Source: Moraxella bovis (GTDB lineage: Bacteria > Pseudomonadota > Gammaproteobacteria > Pseudomonadales > Moraxellaceae). From it: a DNA stretch of 64,000 nucleotides. Position 1 is the first letter of the stretch; the number at the start of each line of letters is the position of its first letter. The stretch is taken from positions 1 to 64,000 of the forward strand of contig NZ_MUXV01000022.1 in NCBI RefSeq assembly GCF_002014975.1, read 5' to 3'. Positions 35,263 through 45,240 of this stretch are shown here, piece after piece. The position numbers and the translations under genes are program-made. The notes under the pieces are model-generated. The model searched no databases and had not been told where the DNA came from. It saw nothing but the letters and a program-made list of their open reading frames with translations.

Positions 35263-37611
35263 ATGCATTTACGTACATTAAATTTGATGATGTTGGCGAT
35301 ATTGGCTCAGACGGCAATGGCAGAAGAGTTGCCCAATGTTCAATTACCTGCAATGACCATCTATCTTGATGAAAAAGCACCAAACGCCACCTATATTTAT
35401 AATAAATTATCAGATAATAAAACACTTGGCGATGCAGTTAAAGGCATCTCAGGCGTGCAGAGTAGTAGTTTTGGTCCGCATGCAGGTTCGCCCGTTGTGC
35501 GTAGCTTATCTGGCAATCGAGTTAATATTACAGAAAACGGCATGGTGGTCAATGGGCTAAATGCCATGAGTGCAGGGACAAATGTCGCTTTTGACCCAGT
35601 ATTTCATCGTTTGGTTGGTGTGCAAAAGTTTAATAATGTCGTAAAAGAAGGTGGTCATGCCATCGGTGGTAGCGTAGAGATTGATGGCGGTCTTGTGCCG
35701 AAGCATCTTGATGATGAGCCTGTGGGGCTTGAAGTACATTTGCAAAAAGGTTTTAATGACATTGACTCGCATGGCATCAAGGCGAATTTTAACAACCAAA
35801 AAAACATCAGTGTCAATGTCTTGTATTCCACTCAGCAGTTAGATGGCTATGACATTGTGGGGGCGAGCAAGGCGAAGGTGTGTGACAGTCAATTAATTTC
35901 GAGTAACCAATACGGGCTTGGTTATAACATGAATTTGGTTAATTCATGCCAACGCCAGCCCGTCATCAAAAGCGAATTTAACATCGCGTCCAAAAAATAC
36001 TATATGCCCGATTATTATGACATGACAACGGGCAAGATTCATGATAAATACAGCGATTGGGGGCTTGAATTGGCAGATGTGTTCACCAATACGCCAAATC
36101 CCAGATATAAAGACAATCCTCACTATGTCGCAGGCACCCCTGACAAGATAGAGAAAGTGGATAAAATTTTGGACATTACCGAAAATTATCATAAAAAATT
36201 AGGTAATAGCGATCTTGAAAATCATCGCTTGGGCGTGGCAGGTAGTTATTTTTGGCAAGGACATGGCAAAAGCAATTACATCGCTTTATCTGCTGATACA
36301 AAGCACAGTCGCTATGGACTGCCGGGTTTTTCCATGTCAAATCTAGGAGCAGGGCTTGATTATAAAAGCGGTCAGCCCGTGCGTATTGATGGCACGCAAA
36401 ATAAACTGGCCGTCGAAGCACAGACACATCATGCTTCGCCTTGGCTAAATCGCATGACCGTTCATGCTGGTTGGGTTGATGAGCGGAGTAAAGAGAATGT
36501 GGGGGAGCAGTTGGCTAATGACTACCGTTTTCACACCAGTCAATTTGCCACATCGGCTTATCATCAGCCCCAATCATTTATGTCGGGTGTGGTAGGGGTA
36601 AACGGCTCTAAAAGACAGGTTCAAGGAGCGGGCGAATCGGTGTATCTGCCTAATGTGAATACAACAACTTATGGGGTGTTTTTACAAGAAACGCTATCAT
36701 TTAAGCCTGTGGATTTGACATTGGGTTACCGCCATGAACGTGTTGAACACGATATTGTGGGTGACTTTGCCACACATCGTAACGCCAAGAATACAAAGCT
36801 AGAAGGCAGAAAATATGGGCTAGATAGCTATGATATCCAAGCATCTTTTCGTCCGTTTGACCGAGTGGGCATTAAGGCTCGCTATGCCGATAGCCAAAGA
36901 GCACCTGACATTAATGAGCTTTATGCATCCAATTTACATTATAGCATCATGGCACACGAAGAAGGCAATCAAAACCTAAAACCAGAGCGGGTAAAAAGCA
37001 AAGAATTGTCTGTATCATTTGATGGTTCGGATTTTGATGTAAATGCATCAGTGTATGCAAATAAGTTCACCGACTACATTCATATGGCGTCAAGTGGGGC
37101 GATTACAGGTGGAGCGAGGATGCCATTAAAATACTGGCAACAAAATGACGTTCAGGTAATGGGTTTTGAAGTAGATGTGAGTCGAGATTTTGATTTGGGG
37201 CGTTATGGCAGTATGACGATATCGTCATTTGCTGATTTGGTTAAAAACAAACATCTAAATGCTGGTGAAGTGGCTTTACATAACGACGGTATCTATATGC
37301 CAAATATGCCAACCAATCGCTACGGACTTGGGGTGAAGTGGCAGTATCAGGATTGGCAAGTGGGTATTAATGGTGTGTATTATGATGAGCCGCGTTATCA
37401 AAACGCCAAAAGCGAGACAGCACTACCTGCCTACACACTTATCAGTGCAGATGTGAAAAAAGACGTGTATTGGTTGGGCAGTCCGATGACGTTGCGTTTT
37501 GGTGGTACAAATTTGCTTAATGAGGATGCTCGCCCGCATAACTCACCCTTGCGTTATATCGCCCCGCTACCTGCCAGAGCTTTTACCGTTGGTGTCACAG
37601 CACGATTTTAA
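35263..37611 (+). CDS. TonB-dependent outer-membrane receptor, substrate unknown
   Basis: 782 residues. The signal peptide is about 1-20 (ends TAMAEELP). The plug carries GVQSSSFGPHAGSPVVRSLSGNR-type sequence and EGGHAIGGSVEI; the barrel ends AFTVGVTARF. The plug start resembles ZnuD/TdfJ zinc receptors of Neisseria, but the long loops are Asn/Asp/His rich and I would not fix the substrate. Two Cys pairs occur in an extracellular loop (about residues 205-230). RBS TTGAGGTAATT. Confidence 0.8.
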   Translation: MHLRTLNLMMLAILAQTAMAEELPNVQLPAMTIYLDEKAPNATYIYNKLSDNKTLGDAVKGISGVQSSSFGPHAGSPVVRSLSGNRVNITENGMVVNGLNAMSAGTNVAFDPVFHRLVGVQKFNNVVKEGGHAIGGSVEIDGGLVPKHLDDEPVGLEVHLQKGFNDIDSHGIKANFNNQKNISVNVLYSTQQLDGYDIVGASKAKVCDSQLISSNQYGLGYNMNLVNSCQRQPVIKSEFNIASKKYYMPDYYDMTTGKIHDKYSDWGLELADVFTNTPNPRYKDNPHYVAGTPDKIEKVDKILDITENYHKKLGNSDLENHRLGVAGSYFWQGHGKSNYIALSADTKHSRYGLPGFSMSNLGAGLDYKSGQPVRIDGTQNKLAVEAQTHHASPWLNRMTVHAGWVDERSKENVGEQLANDYRFHTSQFATSAYHQPQSFMSGVVGVNGSKRQVQGAGESVYLPNVNTTTYGVFLQETLSFKPVDLTLGYRHERVEHDIVGDFATHRNAKNTKLEGRKYGLDSYDIQASFRPFDRVGIKARYADSQRAPDINELYASNLHYSIMAHEEGNQNLKPERVKSKELSVSFDGSDFDVNASVYANKFTDYIHMASSGAITGGARMPLKYWQQNDVQVMGFEVDVSRDFDLGRYGSMTISSFADLVKNKHLNAGEVALHNDGIYMPNMPTNRYGLGVKWQYQDWQVGINGVYYDEPRYQNAKSETALPAYTLISADVKKDVYWLGSPMTLRFGGTNLLNEDARPHNSPLRYIAPLPARAFTVGVTARF

Positions 37612-37615
37612 TGAC

Positions 37616-37645
37616 AAAAAACGCACTATCTCGGTGCGTTTTTTA
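37616..37645 (+). terminator. Receptor gene terminator
   Basis: AAAAAACGCAC / GTGCGTTTTTT hairpin, 5 bp after the stop. Confidence 0.85.
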
Positions 37646-37735
37646 TTGTAAAAAATTTGGGAAATTTGTCAAAACAGAGTACAATAGAGATTATTTTACG
37701 ATTTATTGTAATCATTTATTTTATCGGAGATTTTT

Positions 37736-38374
37736 ATGTTTAACAAAAACGAATTTATTGGGCTACTGCTTGATTATGGCGTTTTAAAATTTGGCGAATT
37801 TACCCTAAAATCAGGACGTGTTAGTCCCTATTTTTTTAATGCAGGGCTATTGTCAAGCGGTAAGGCATTGGATATGCTCTCAAACGGCTATGCCGATATT
37901 TTGGCAGGGCAGTTGGGCGATAATCCCACAATTTTTGGGGCGGCGTACAAGGGCATTCCTTTTGTGGCGACCACCGCTCAGACCCTATGGCGTTCGCATG
38001 GCATTGACACCGCTTGGGGCTATAACCGCAAAGAAGCCAAAACGCATGGCGAAGGGGGCAACCTTGTCGGAGCGGATTTGTCAGGCAAATCGGTGTGGGT
38101 GATTGACGATGTCATGACCGCAGGGACGGCTGTGCGTGAAGTGGTTGAGATTTTAAGGAATGCAGGGGCGAGCCTTGCGGGGATTGTCATCGCCCTTGAC
38201 CGTAAAGAGCGTGGGCAGGACGAGCGTTCGGCAGTAGAGCAAATCAAAGATGATTTTGGCGTGCCTGTGTTTGCCTTGGTGGATATTGATGATATTATCA
38301 CCTTTTTGCAAGACAAAGGCGAGACCGAGCATTTGGCAAAAATGCAAGCCTACCGTGAGCAGTATGGCGTATAG
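37736..38374 (+). CDS. pyrE: Orotate phosphoribosyltransferase
   Basis: 212 residues. The PRPP loop is VWVIDDVMTAGTAVRE; the N-terminal part has FTLKSGRVSPYFFNAG and the flexible loop YNRKEAKTHGEGGNLVG. It makes OMP in pyrimidine synthesis. A toxin-antitoxin pair follows 8 bp later. A possible promoter is TTGGGA, 17 bp, TACAAT just upstream. Confidence 0.95.
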   Translation: MFNKNEFIGLLLDYGVLKFGEFTLKSGRVSPYFFNAGLLSSGKALDMLSNGYADILAGQLGDNPTIFGAAYKGIPFVATTAQTLWRSHGIDTAWGYNRKEAKTHGEGGNLVGADLSGKSVWVIDDVMTAGTAVREVVEILRNAGASLAGIVIALDRKERGQDERSAVEQIKDDFGVPVFALVDIDDIITFLQDKGETEHLAKMQAYREQYGV

Positions 38375-38382
38375 GGGGCGTT

Positions 38383-38622
38383 ATGGCGGTGGTTGAAAGA
38401 ACGTTTGTGATTGATGAAAGTATTGCCAAGCAGTTGGACGAGCTTGTGCTTTTTGATGAGCAGTCAGAGTTTGTCAGCGAAGTGCTTGCCAAACAAATTT
38501 ATCAAATCAACAAGGAAAAACTGCTTAAAAAAATGCAAACGCTACGCCAGTCTGACAAAGTACCTGACGGCATTTCTACCACGGATATGATTTATCAGTT
38601 GCGACAAGGCGGACAGGTGTGA
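38383..38622 (+). CDS. Antitoxin of the pyrE-gshB pair
   Basis: 79 residues. The N-terminus ERTFVIDESIAKQLDELVL looks like a ribbon-helix-helix DNA-binding segment, and the tail is likely toxin-binding. Its stop overlaps the toxin start by 4 bp. Confidence 0.65.
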   Translation: MAVVERTFVIDESIAKQLDELVLFDEQSEFVSEVLAKQIYQINKEKLLKKMQTLRQSDKVPDGISTTDMIYQLRQGGQV

Positions 38623-39083
38623 AATCTTATTTTGCTGATAGTGTGGTGATTGATGCCAATGTTTTTGTCAAACTGCTACACGCCGAACATGACAGCCCGC
38701 TAGCCTTTAAGTTTTTGGATTATTGCATTGCTCACGATATTTTAATCGTTGCTCCGACACTTTTTGATTATGAAGTTATCTCGGTTTGCGTGCGATTGCA
38801 CATTGAGTTAAATGAGATATTGACGTTACTCGCAGCTTATCGGGCGACCAATTTGGTGTTACAAGTGCCTGACTTTGACGACTGGCAACTGGCGACCAAA
38901 ATCTGCCAAGACGGCAATGCCAAAAGTGGCTATCCGTCCATGTATGACGGCATTTATCAGGCAATGGCAATCAATCGCAACATCACGTTTGTCAGTGCCG
39001 ACACTCGCCATATCGCCAAAGCCAAAAAGCATGGCAATGTCTGTGCGTTGGCAGATTGGCGTGGTATTTTTAAAAATTTTTAA
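38619..39083 (+). CDS. PIN-domain toxin, VapC family
   Basis: 154 residues. VVIDANVFVKLL (first Asp), FDYEVISV (Glu), SMYDGIYQAMA (Asp) and TFVSADTRH (Asp) make up the four-acid PIN site, so it should be an active RNase. The start is GTG at 38619, overlapping the antitoxin stop as GTGA. It ends 22 bp before gshB, so gshB is probably read from the pyrE side through the pair. Confidence 0.8.
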   Translation: MKSYFADSVVIDANVFVKLLHAEHDSPLAFKFLDYCIAHDILIVAPTLFDYEVISVCVRLHIELNEILTLLAAYRATNLVLQVPDFDDWQLATKICQDGNAKSGYPSMYDGIYQAMAINRNITFVSADTRHIAKAKKHGNVCALADWRGIFKNF

Positions 39084-39105
39084 CCATTTTTAACTGGAAA
39101 ATCTG

Positions 39106-40056
39106 ATGAAAAAACTTAACTTTCTTATCGTCATGGACGATATTGCCACCATTAACTACAAAAAAGACACCTCCCTTGCCATGATGTGGGCGATAGCCGA
39201 GCGTGGGCATGGCTTGGCGTATTGTGGCATTCATGATTTGTGGCTTGATAAGGGTGAGCTGTGCGTGGATAAACAGGACGTGGAAGTCTTTAAAAATCCT
39301 GATAATTTTTATAAATTGGGCGAAAAATCAACCGTCAAAGCCATCGAATTTGACGTGATTTTGATGCGTAAAGACCCGCCTTTTGACATGAATTTTTTGT
39401 ACGCCTTGCACCTATTAGAATACGCCAAACGGGCAGGCGTGCTGGTGGCAAACGACCCAAACTCGGTGCGTGCGTGTAACGAAAAGCTCTTTGCCACGCA
39501 GTTTGGCGAGCTCATGAGTCCGACCATTGTTACCGCCAAACAGTCGCACATTCGCTCGTTTATTGATGAATATCAAGACGTGATTGTCAAGCCGCTTGAC
39601 GGCATGGGTGGTATGGGGATTTTCCGTTTGACGGCAGATAGCCCCAATATCGGCTCAACTTTGGAGATGTTGACCCAATTAGGAACTTTGCCTATCATGG
39701 CTCAAAAATACCTGCCCGAGATTAAAGACGGTGATAAGCGAGTGTTGATTGTTGGTGGTAAGGTTGTGCCGTTTTGTTTGGCTCGTATCCCGCAAGGGGG
39801 CGAGACTCGGGGCAATCTGGCGGCGGGCGGTCATGGTGTTGCCATGCCACTTACGGACGCTGAGCGAGCCGTTGCCGAAAAAGTCGCCCCCACTTTGGTG
39901 GAAAAAGGCCTGTATTTTGTGGGGCTTGACCTCATCGGGGCAAAAATTACCGAGATTAACGTAACCAGTCCAACGTGCGTGCGTGAGATTGACGAGCAAT
40001 GTGGCACAACCATTGCGGTGGATTTTATTGAGTTTATTGAAAATTTGGTAAAATAA
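39106..40056 (+). CDS. gshB: Glutathione synthetase
   Basis: A 316-residue ATP-grasp enzyme. LNFLIVMDDIATINYKKDTS at the start, MRKDPPFDMNFLYALHLLE, VKPLDGMGGMGIFRL (ATP loop) and INVTSPTCVREID at the end are typical. It joins gamma-glutamylcysteine and glycine. Confidence 0.95.
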   Translation: MKKLNFLIVMDDIATINYKKDTSLAMMWAIAERGHGLAYCGIHDLWLDKGELCVDKQDVEVFKNPDNFYKLGEKSTVKAIEFDVILMRKDPPFDMNFLYALHLLEYAKRAGVLVANDPNSVRACNEKLFATQFGELMSPTIVTAKQSHIRSFIDEYQDVIVKPLDGMGGMGIFRLTADSPNIGSTLEMLTQLGTLPIMAQKYLPEIKDGDKRVLIVGGKVVPFCLARIPQGGETRGNLAAGGHGVAMPLTDAERAVAEKVAPTLVEKGLYFVGLDLIGAKITEINVTSPTCVREIDEQCGTTIAVDFIEFIENLVK

Positions 40057-40240
40057 GTTGTGGTTGATTTATTATGATTGTGGGGTAAATTGCAGTTTAC
40101 TCTAAGGAAATGCCACGTGGACGTGTTCATCACGCCCTTACCAGATGCGGTAATTTTCATCAAATCATCATAAACCATTCACAAAACCGTCATAAAAAGC
40201 TCGTATCCTATGCGTACTTTGATAACTTTTGGAGTACGCC

Positions 40241-42358
40241 ATGCCATTGCACAGCAACACCGACCTAGACCACGATGACGAAATCATCGAAGACTCAAAC
40301 CCGACCGACAACCCCGAATTTGCCAATATGCTCATCAAAAGACGCTCCATTTTAAAGGGTGGGGCAGGGCTTATCACTGCAAGTTTCTTTAGCTCATTGC
40401 TCCTTATGGGCTGTGCCACAGGAGAAGGCACGGCAACAATAGCAACCAATGGGGCAGGCAAACGCCCAACCGCCCTAAAATTTACCGCCGTTCCCCATTA
40501 CACAGGGGGCGACATGATTGTGGCGGACGGCTACCGTGCCGAGCTGATTTTGCCTATGGGAATGCCCATTGTCAGCGGACTTGGCGAGTGGACGGACGAC
40601 CGTATGGTAGTGGGCAAATCTTTTAAATACCGCATGGGCGACAACCATGACGGAATGTGGTTTTTTGGCTTAAAAAACGGCAGTGACGCCCCCGATGTGT
40701 CCGAACGGGGACTGCTTGCCATGAACCACGAATACACCAACTCAAACCTAAATCCCATTGAAAACTACTCCGACCAAGACGACACCGCTCCCAAGATTTC
40801 TCAAAAAAGACGACTTGCCAATGACGTTCGCCGTGAGATTCACGCTCATGGTGTGTCGGTGGTGGAAGTCAAACGCACGCCCACAGGTTATGAGCTCATC
40901 AAGGATTCACCCTTTAACAAACGCTACACCAGTGGCACGCCAGCCCAATTGTCAGGCGTGGCAAAGGGCAGTGAATTTGTCAAAACACGCCTTGACCCAC
41001 AAGGCTTGTCGAGCGTGGGTATTAACAACCAATGCGGGGCAGGGCTGTCGCCTTGGGGGACGTATTTGACGACCGAAGAGAATTTTTTGAACGTGTTCGC
41101 TCGTGGGGCGGATAAGGACATCATCGGCGACAAAAACGACAAACGCCTTGCCCGATATGGCTTAAAAGAAGACACGATAGACGATCCTGCGTACAGTTGG
41201 CACACGCCAAAGGACGGACAGGCAGGCGAGTTTGACCATTGGGACATCACCGCCAAGGCAGGCAAAACCGCCACGGACGATTATCGCCATACCTTTAACA
41301 CCTTTGGCTATATCACCGAGATTGACCCTTTTAATCCAAAAGCAAAAGCGGTCAAACGCACAAGTTTGGGGCGGTTTGCTCATGAAAACTGCGCCTTTGC
41401 CCCACCAAACGAAGGCGAACCGCTTGTGTTTTATATGGGCGATGACGCTCGGGGCGAGTACATTTATAAATTTGTCTCCTATGCCAAATGGACGAATGCC
41501 GATGTGGGCGGTGGGCTTGCGGTGGGCGATAAATATCTGGATAAAGGCACGCTGTTTGTGGCGGTGTTCCACGATGATGGCACGGGGCAGTGGCGTGAGC
41601 CGTCCAAGAAAAATCCCATGCTTGCCGACTTTGAGAACGATGCCGAGATTGCCGTGTTTGCCCGTATGGCAGGCGATAAGGTGGGAGCGACCAAAATGGA
41701 CAGACCTGAATGGGTGTCGGTAAGCCCTTTGACTCGTGAGATTTATGTAACTTTGACCAACAATTCTAAGCGTAAAGAAGAAGACGTGAACGGAGCCAAC
41801 CCTAGAAGTTATGACGGCAAGGGCAATCAGCACGGGCATATCATTCGCTTTGCCGAGACGGCAGGGGGCGTAGGTGGTACGTTTGTTTGGGATATTTATC
41901 TGTTTGCATCTCCCCATGACAAGCACGAGCAAAACCTATCAGGCTTGACCGCCGAGAATGACTTATCGTCCCCTGATGGGCTGTTTTTTGACCCCCGTGG
42001 CGTGCTGTGGATTCAGACCGATGACGGGGCGTACACCAAAACGACCAACTGTATGCTACTGGCAAGTCTGCCAAACCACATCGGAGACGGGGCGAGCCTG
42101 ACCACAAGCACAGGCAAAACCACCCACATGGGGGCAAAAGCCACGCCCGACACGCTAAAACGCTTTTTTGTCGGACCAAAAGGGTGTGAAGTAACAGGCA
42201 TTACCATAACCCCTGATTGTAAGGCGTTGTTTATCAATATTCAACACCCTGAGGGTACATTTGGGGCGGTGGCAGGGGGCAAAACCCCACGCTCTGGCAC
42301 GGTGGTGATTACCAAAAAAGACGGTGGCGTGATTTTGGCGGAGTTGCTGGAGGGGTAG
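40241..42358 (+). CDS. PhoX family (DUF839) phosphatase, Tat-exported
   Basis: 705 residues. A twin-arginine signal is seen (KRRSILKGGAG, Arg34-Arg35) with a hydrophobic stretch and a lipobox-like LLMGC (Cys58), so it may be a Tat lipoprotein. The body has the PhoX beta-propeller features: GLLAMNHEYTN, NNQCGAGLSPWGTYLTTEEN, SPDGLFFDPRGVLWIQTDD and ENCAFAPPNEG. PhoX is a calcium/iron alkaline phosphatase. ATG 40241 with GGAG six bases upstream is preferred over a TTG at 40229. No Pho box seen. Confidence 0.85.
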   Translation: MPLHSNTDLDHDDEIIEDSNPTDNPEFANMLIKRRSILKGGAGLITASFFSSLLLMGCATGEGTATIATNGAGKRPTALKFTAVPHYTGGDMIVADGYRAELILPMGMPIVSGLGEWTDDRMVVGKSFKYRMGDNHDGMWFFGLKNGSDAPDVSERGLLAMNHEYTNSNLNPIENYSDQDDTAPKISQKRRLANDVRREIHAHGVSVVEVKRTPTGYELIKDSPFNKRYTSGTPAQLSGVAKGSEFVKTRLDPQGLSSVGINNQCGAGLSPWGTYLTTEENFLNVFARGADKDIIGDKNDKRLARYGLKEDTIDDPAYSWHTPKDGQAGEFDHWDITAKAGKTATDDYRHTFNTFGYITEIDPFNPKAKAVKRTSLGRFAHENCAFAPPNEGEPLVFYMGDDARGEYIYKFVSYAKWTNADVGGGLAVGDKYLDKGTLFVAVFHDDGTGQWREPSKKNPMLADFENDAEIAVFARMAGDKVGATKMDRPEWVSVSPLTREIYVTLTNNSKRKEEDVNGANPRSYDGKGNQHGHIIRFAETAGGVGGTFVWDIYLFASPHDKHEQNLSGLTAENDLSSPDGLFFDPRGVLWIQTDDGAYTKTTNCMLLASLPNHIGDGASLTTSTGKTTHMGAKATPDTLKRFFVGPKGCEVTGITITPDCKALFINIQHPEGTFGAVAGGKTPRSGTVVITKKDGGVILAELLEG

Positions 42359-42402
42359 GGATTCCTGCCTTTTAAACGGATATTTTCATTGTACACGCTA
42401 CT

Positions 42403-42500
42403 TCAGACTCAACTTTTGTATTTGCAATGAAAAATAATCCGACCAATGAATTGTATAAGTTCTTAAATTAAGTGGTTGAATGACAGTTTTTCATACAGAA
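42403..42500. repeat. Relic of the MITE-like family
   Basis: The sequence TTTTGTATTTGCAATGAAAA, then AATCCGACCA and later TTAAGTGGTTGAATG matches the interior of the copy at 28.8 kb. Clear ends are missing, so it is a decayed copy. The gap holds nothing else I recognise. Confidence 0.5.
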
Positions 42501-42567
42501 ACATCGCTTTGTTTCTAAAATATTTCTATAATAGAATTATCTCTTACAATTGAACCAGAGAGAATCA

Positions 42568-43086
42568 TTATTTAAGAAGAGTGCTAAATCCTGCCTTTAA
42601 TTTTTGTAACTTTGGCGGGATGGCAAAGTTGCAATAACCTTGGGTGGGGTTTTTGGCAAAAAAGTTCTGATGATAATCTTCTGCTTGATAAAAGGCTGGG
42701 GCTTTTTCCACGCGTGTGACCACGTTAATGCCGTCTGCTTTTAGCATGGCGATTTTGTCGTTGATGATGGGTAAATCCGCTTCATCAGTATAAAAAATCA
42801 CAGACGCATACTGCGTGCCAATGTCATTGCCCTGACGGTTTAGGGTGGTGGGGTCGTGCATGGCAAAGAAAATACCCAAAATGTTTGATAAATCAATGAC
42901 CTGCTCATCATAAACAACCTTAACAACTTCCACATGCCCTGTTTGTCCACTGCACACCGATTCATAATCTGCCGTCTCTGCTTGTCCGCCTGCATAACCA
43001 CTGGTCACAGAATCAACACCTTTGACCGCCAAAAATACTGACTCGGTACACCAAAAGCAACCGCCCCCTAGGATAATCTCTTGCAT
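42568..43086 (-). CDS. msrA: Peptide-methionine (S)-S-oxide reductase MsrA
   Basis: 172 residues. The catalytic GGCFWCTE (Cys10) is at the N-terminus, and SGYAGG, YESVCSGQTGHVEVV, EDYHQNFF and YCNFAIPPKL follow as in other MsrA. It repairs oxidised methionine. Start ATG 43086 (RBS AAAGGTG) is preferred over a GTG two codons upstream. Confidence 0.94.
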   Translation of the reverse strand: MQEIILGGGCFWCTESVFLAVKGVDSVTSGYAGGQAETADYESVCSGQTGHVEVVKVVYDEQVIDLSNILGIFFAMHDPTTLNRQGNDIGTQYASVIFYTDEADLPIINDKIAMLKADGINVVTRVEKAPAFYQAEDYHQNFFAKNPTQGYCNFAIPPKLQKLKAGFSTLLK

Positions 43087-43162
43087 AATCACACCTTTAA
43101 TTTATGAAAAAATAGATTAATAGTGGTAGAATAGCACATATTTTATAAAAGTCCAACGACCC

Positions 43163-43963
43163 ATGCCACACAGCGATCATACCCCCAGTCCGACCATTAA
43201 CTCAGTCATTAATACTGGTGCGGACACACTGTTTACCACGCCCCTTGACAAACACGCCCGTTTTAGCTTTGATGAGCAGGTGGTGGCGTGCTTTCCTGAC
43301 ATGATACGCCGAAGTGTCCCTGGTTATGGGCAGGTGCTTGCTATGTTGCCGATTTTTGCCCGTCGTCATCTGGGACATCGCCAACACAAAAACGGCAAAA
43401 AAATCAGCCGTGTCTATGACTTAGGCACATCGCTTGGGGCGGTGCTGTTTGCATTGGCAGGCGAGTTTGGGGCGGATGAAGTGGAGCTTATCGGCATTGA
43501 TAACTCGCACCCCATGACCGAGCGTGCCACTGCCTTGTTGGGTGAGCATTATCCTAATCATGACATCAGTATCATCTGCGATGACGTCAATGAGATGGCA
43601 CTTTTAGAATGCGACATGATTGTGCTGAATTTGACTTTGCAATTTTTACCGCCTGCCAAACGGGCGGAACTTTTACAAAAATGCCATGACGCATTGGCGG
43701 ATGGGGGGATTTTGATATTGACCGAAAAAGTGCATTTGCTTGATGAGCAAAATGACGCATGGCAAGTTGAGCGGTACTATGACTTTAAGCGTGCCAATGG
43801 GTACAGTGAGCTTGAAATCAGTGGTAAGCGAAATGCCTTAGAAAATGTACTTATCACGGACAGCGAATATCAGCACAGCGAGCGACTGACGGCGGTGGGT
43901 TTTGCCAGACAGATGACGTGGTTTCGCTTTTTAAATTTTATCTCTATCATTGCTTTTAAATAA
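43163..43963 (+). CDS. cmoA: Carboxy-SAM synthase CmoA
   Basis: A 266-residue SAM-binding protein. [34 protein letters not shown] (the SAM loop), NLTLQFLPP and [21 protein letters not shown] are diagnostic. It makes carboxy-SAM from SAM and prephenate for the wobble-uridine modification cmo5U34 of tRNA. It is paired with cmoB 119 bp downstream. Confidence 0.94.
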   Translation: MPHSDHTPSPTINSVINTGADTLFTTPLDKHARFSFDEQVVACFPDMIRRSVPGYGQVLAMLPIFARRHLGHRQHKNGKKISRVYDLGTSLGAVLFALAGEFGADEVELIGIDNSHPMTERATALLGEHYPNHDISIICDDVNEMALLECDMIVLNLTLQFLPPAKRAELLQKCHDALADGGILILTEKVHLLDEQNDAWQVERYYDFKRANGYSELEISGKRNALENVLITDSEYQHSERLTAVGFARQMTWFRFLNFISIIAFK

Positions 43964-44082
43964 AGCCTGTATTTATTTTATCTTACAAATCATTGATGGT
44001 TTTAAAACCCATTTACAAGATAAATTGTAATCGCCCTTATTGCTAAAAATACACCAAATTTTAACTTTTACATGAATAACTG

Positions 44083-45087
44083 ATGACTACCATTGCCGAT
44101 TTTGAAAAAGATTTGTATCTGTTTTTATTAAACATTGCCAAAAACAACCCAGTCGCTCATGAGTGGCTTGCTCATCTGCCGACATGGCTTGGCGATGTCA
44201 AGGACAAATCCCGCTACGCCCACGCTCCTTATTATGCGTCCGCCATTAATAAACTGCCTGACGTTCATCCTGTGGCGACAGATTTGACCGATAAAGTCGC
44301 CATCACGCTGGGCGGTGATTGGCAAATGGGCGAGTATAAAAAAACTACAGCACTGCTAAAAACACTCATGCCGTGGCGAAAAGGCCCTTTTTTTATCGGT
44401 TCGGATAACAAACTCATCCATATAGACACCGAATGGCGGTCGGATTGGAAGTGGCAGAGAGTTGCTCCGCATTTGGATTTGTCAGGTAAGCGAGTGTTAG
44501 ATGTCGGTGGTGGTTCGGGCTATCATGGCTTTCGCATGCTCGGGGCGGGGGCGACGTCGGTGGTGGTCATTGACCCGTCGTGCTTGTTTTATCATCAGTT
44601 TATGGCAATCAAGCACTTTGTGGGGGCGTGTGACGTGCATTATGTGCCTGTGGGACTAGAAGTGTTGCCATCTGGGGGGTGGTTTGATGTTGTGTTTAGC
44701 ATGGGGGTGCTGTATCATCGCTCATCGCCCTTTGAGCATTTGGAGCAGTTAAAGGCTCAGCTACGTCACGGTGGCACGCTCGTCCTAGAAACGCTCATCG
44801 TTGATGGCGATGAACATACCACGTTGGTGCCGTTTGAGCGTTATGCGATGATGAATAACGTGTATTTTTTGCCGAGCGTGCCTGCGTTGACAAAATGGCT
44901 TGGCAAGGTGGGTTTTGTTGATGTGCGTTGTGTGGATATTGATGTAACCAGCACTGATGAACAGCGTGCGACCGAGTGGATGAATTATCAGTCATTGGTG
45001 GACTTTTTGGATAAAGATGATAAGACCAAAACCGCCGAAGGTTATCCTGCCCCCAAACGGGCGGTGATGATTGCCAAAAAGCCCTAA
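44083..45087 (+). CDS. cmoB: tRNA U34 carboxymethyltransferase CmoB
   Basis: 334 residues. RKGPFFIGSDNKLIHIDTEWRSDWKW at about 93-118, VLDVGGGSGYHGFRMLGAGA (SAM loop), FSMGVLYHRSSPFEHLEQLK and MNNVYFLPSVPAL are typical. It transfers the carboxymethyl group from carboxy-SAM to 5-hydroxyuridine-34. It is the last gene before the CRISPR array. Confidence 0.94.
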   Translation: MTTIADFEKDLYLFLLNIAKNNPVAHEWLAHLPTWLGDVKDKSRYAHAPYYASAINKLPDVHPVATDLTDKVAITLGGDWQMGEYKKTTALLKTLMPWRKGPFFIGSDNKLIHIDTEWRSDWKWQRVAPHLDLSGKRVLDVGGGSGYHGFRMLGAGATSVVVIDPSCLFYHQFMAIKHFVGACDVHYVPVGLEVLPSGGWFDVVFSMGVLYHRSSPFEHLEQLKAQLRHGGTLVLETLIVDGDEHTTLVPFERYAMMNNVYFLPSVPALTKWLGKVGFVDVRCVDIDVTSTDEQRATEWMNYQSLVDFLDKDDKTKTAEGYPAPKRAVMIAKKP

Positions 45088-45102
45088 TGCAATTCCAAAA
45101 AT

Positions 45103-45201
45103 TTAATAGGCTTCTTTCCAACCCCCGATTTTTATAGATTTTTAAAAACTTTAACCCCAGTGTTTATAAGGGGTTGTTTTTAGTTTGGAAAGAGGTTTAA
45201 T
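45103..45201. mobile_element. Short element with IS5-type ends, next to the array
   Basis: The left end reads AGGCTTCTTTCCAACCCC and the right end GTTTGGAAAGAGGTTTA; they form an imperfect terminal inverted repeat. The left end resembles the sequence before the decayed transposase at 58.1 kb (TTAGACCTCTTTTCCAAACC). An inner AACCCC...GGGGTT hairpin with T run may end cmoB transcription. About 100 bp, no coding. Confidence 0.5.
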
Positions 45202-45240
45202 GTTTTCATAAAGATACCCTTAATTTTGAAATGGATTACA

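Noticed and set aside
41162-41932. Minus-strand frame of 256 codons inside the phoX-like gene
   Set aside because: Antisense shadow; its length comes from codon bias of the real gene.
45103-45201. Possible tracrRNA or extra array RNA beside the trailer
   Set aside because: No stretch complementary to the repeat was seen, and Cas12a needs no tracrRNA; the inverted repeats fit an IS-derived element and a terminator.
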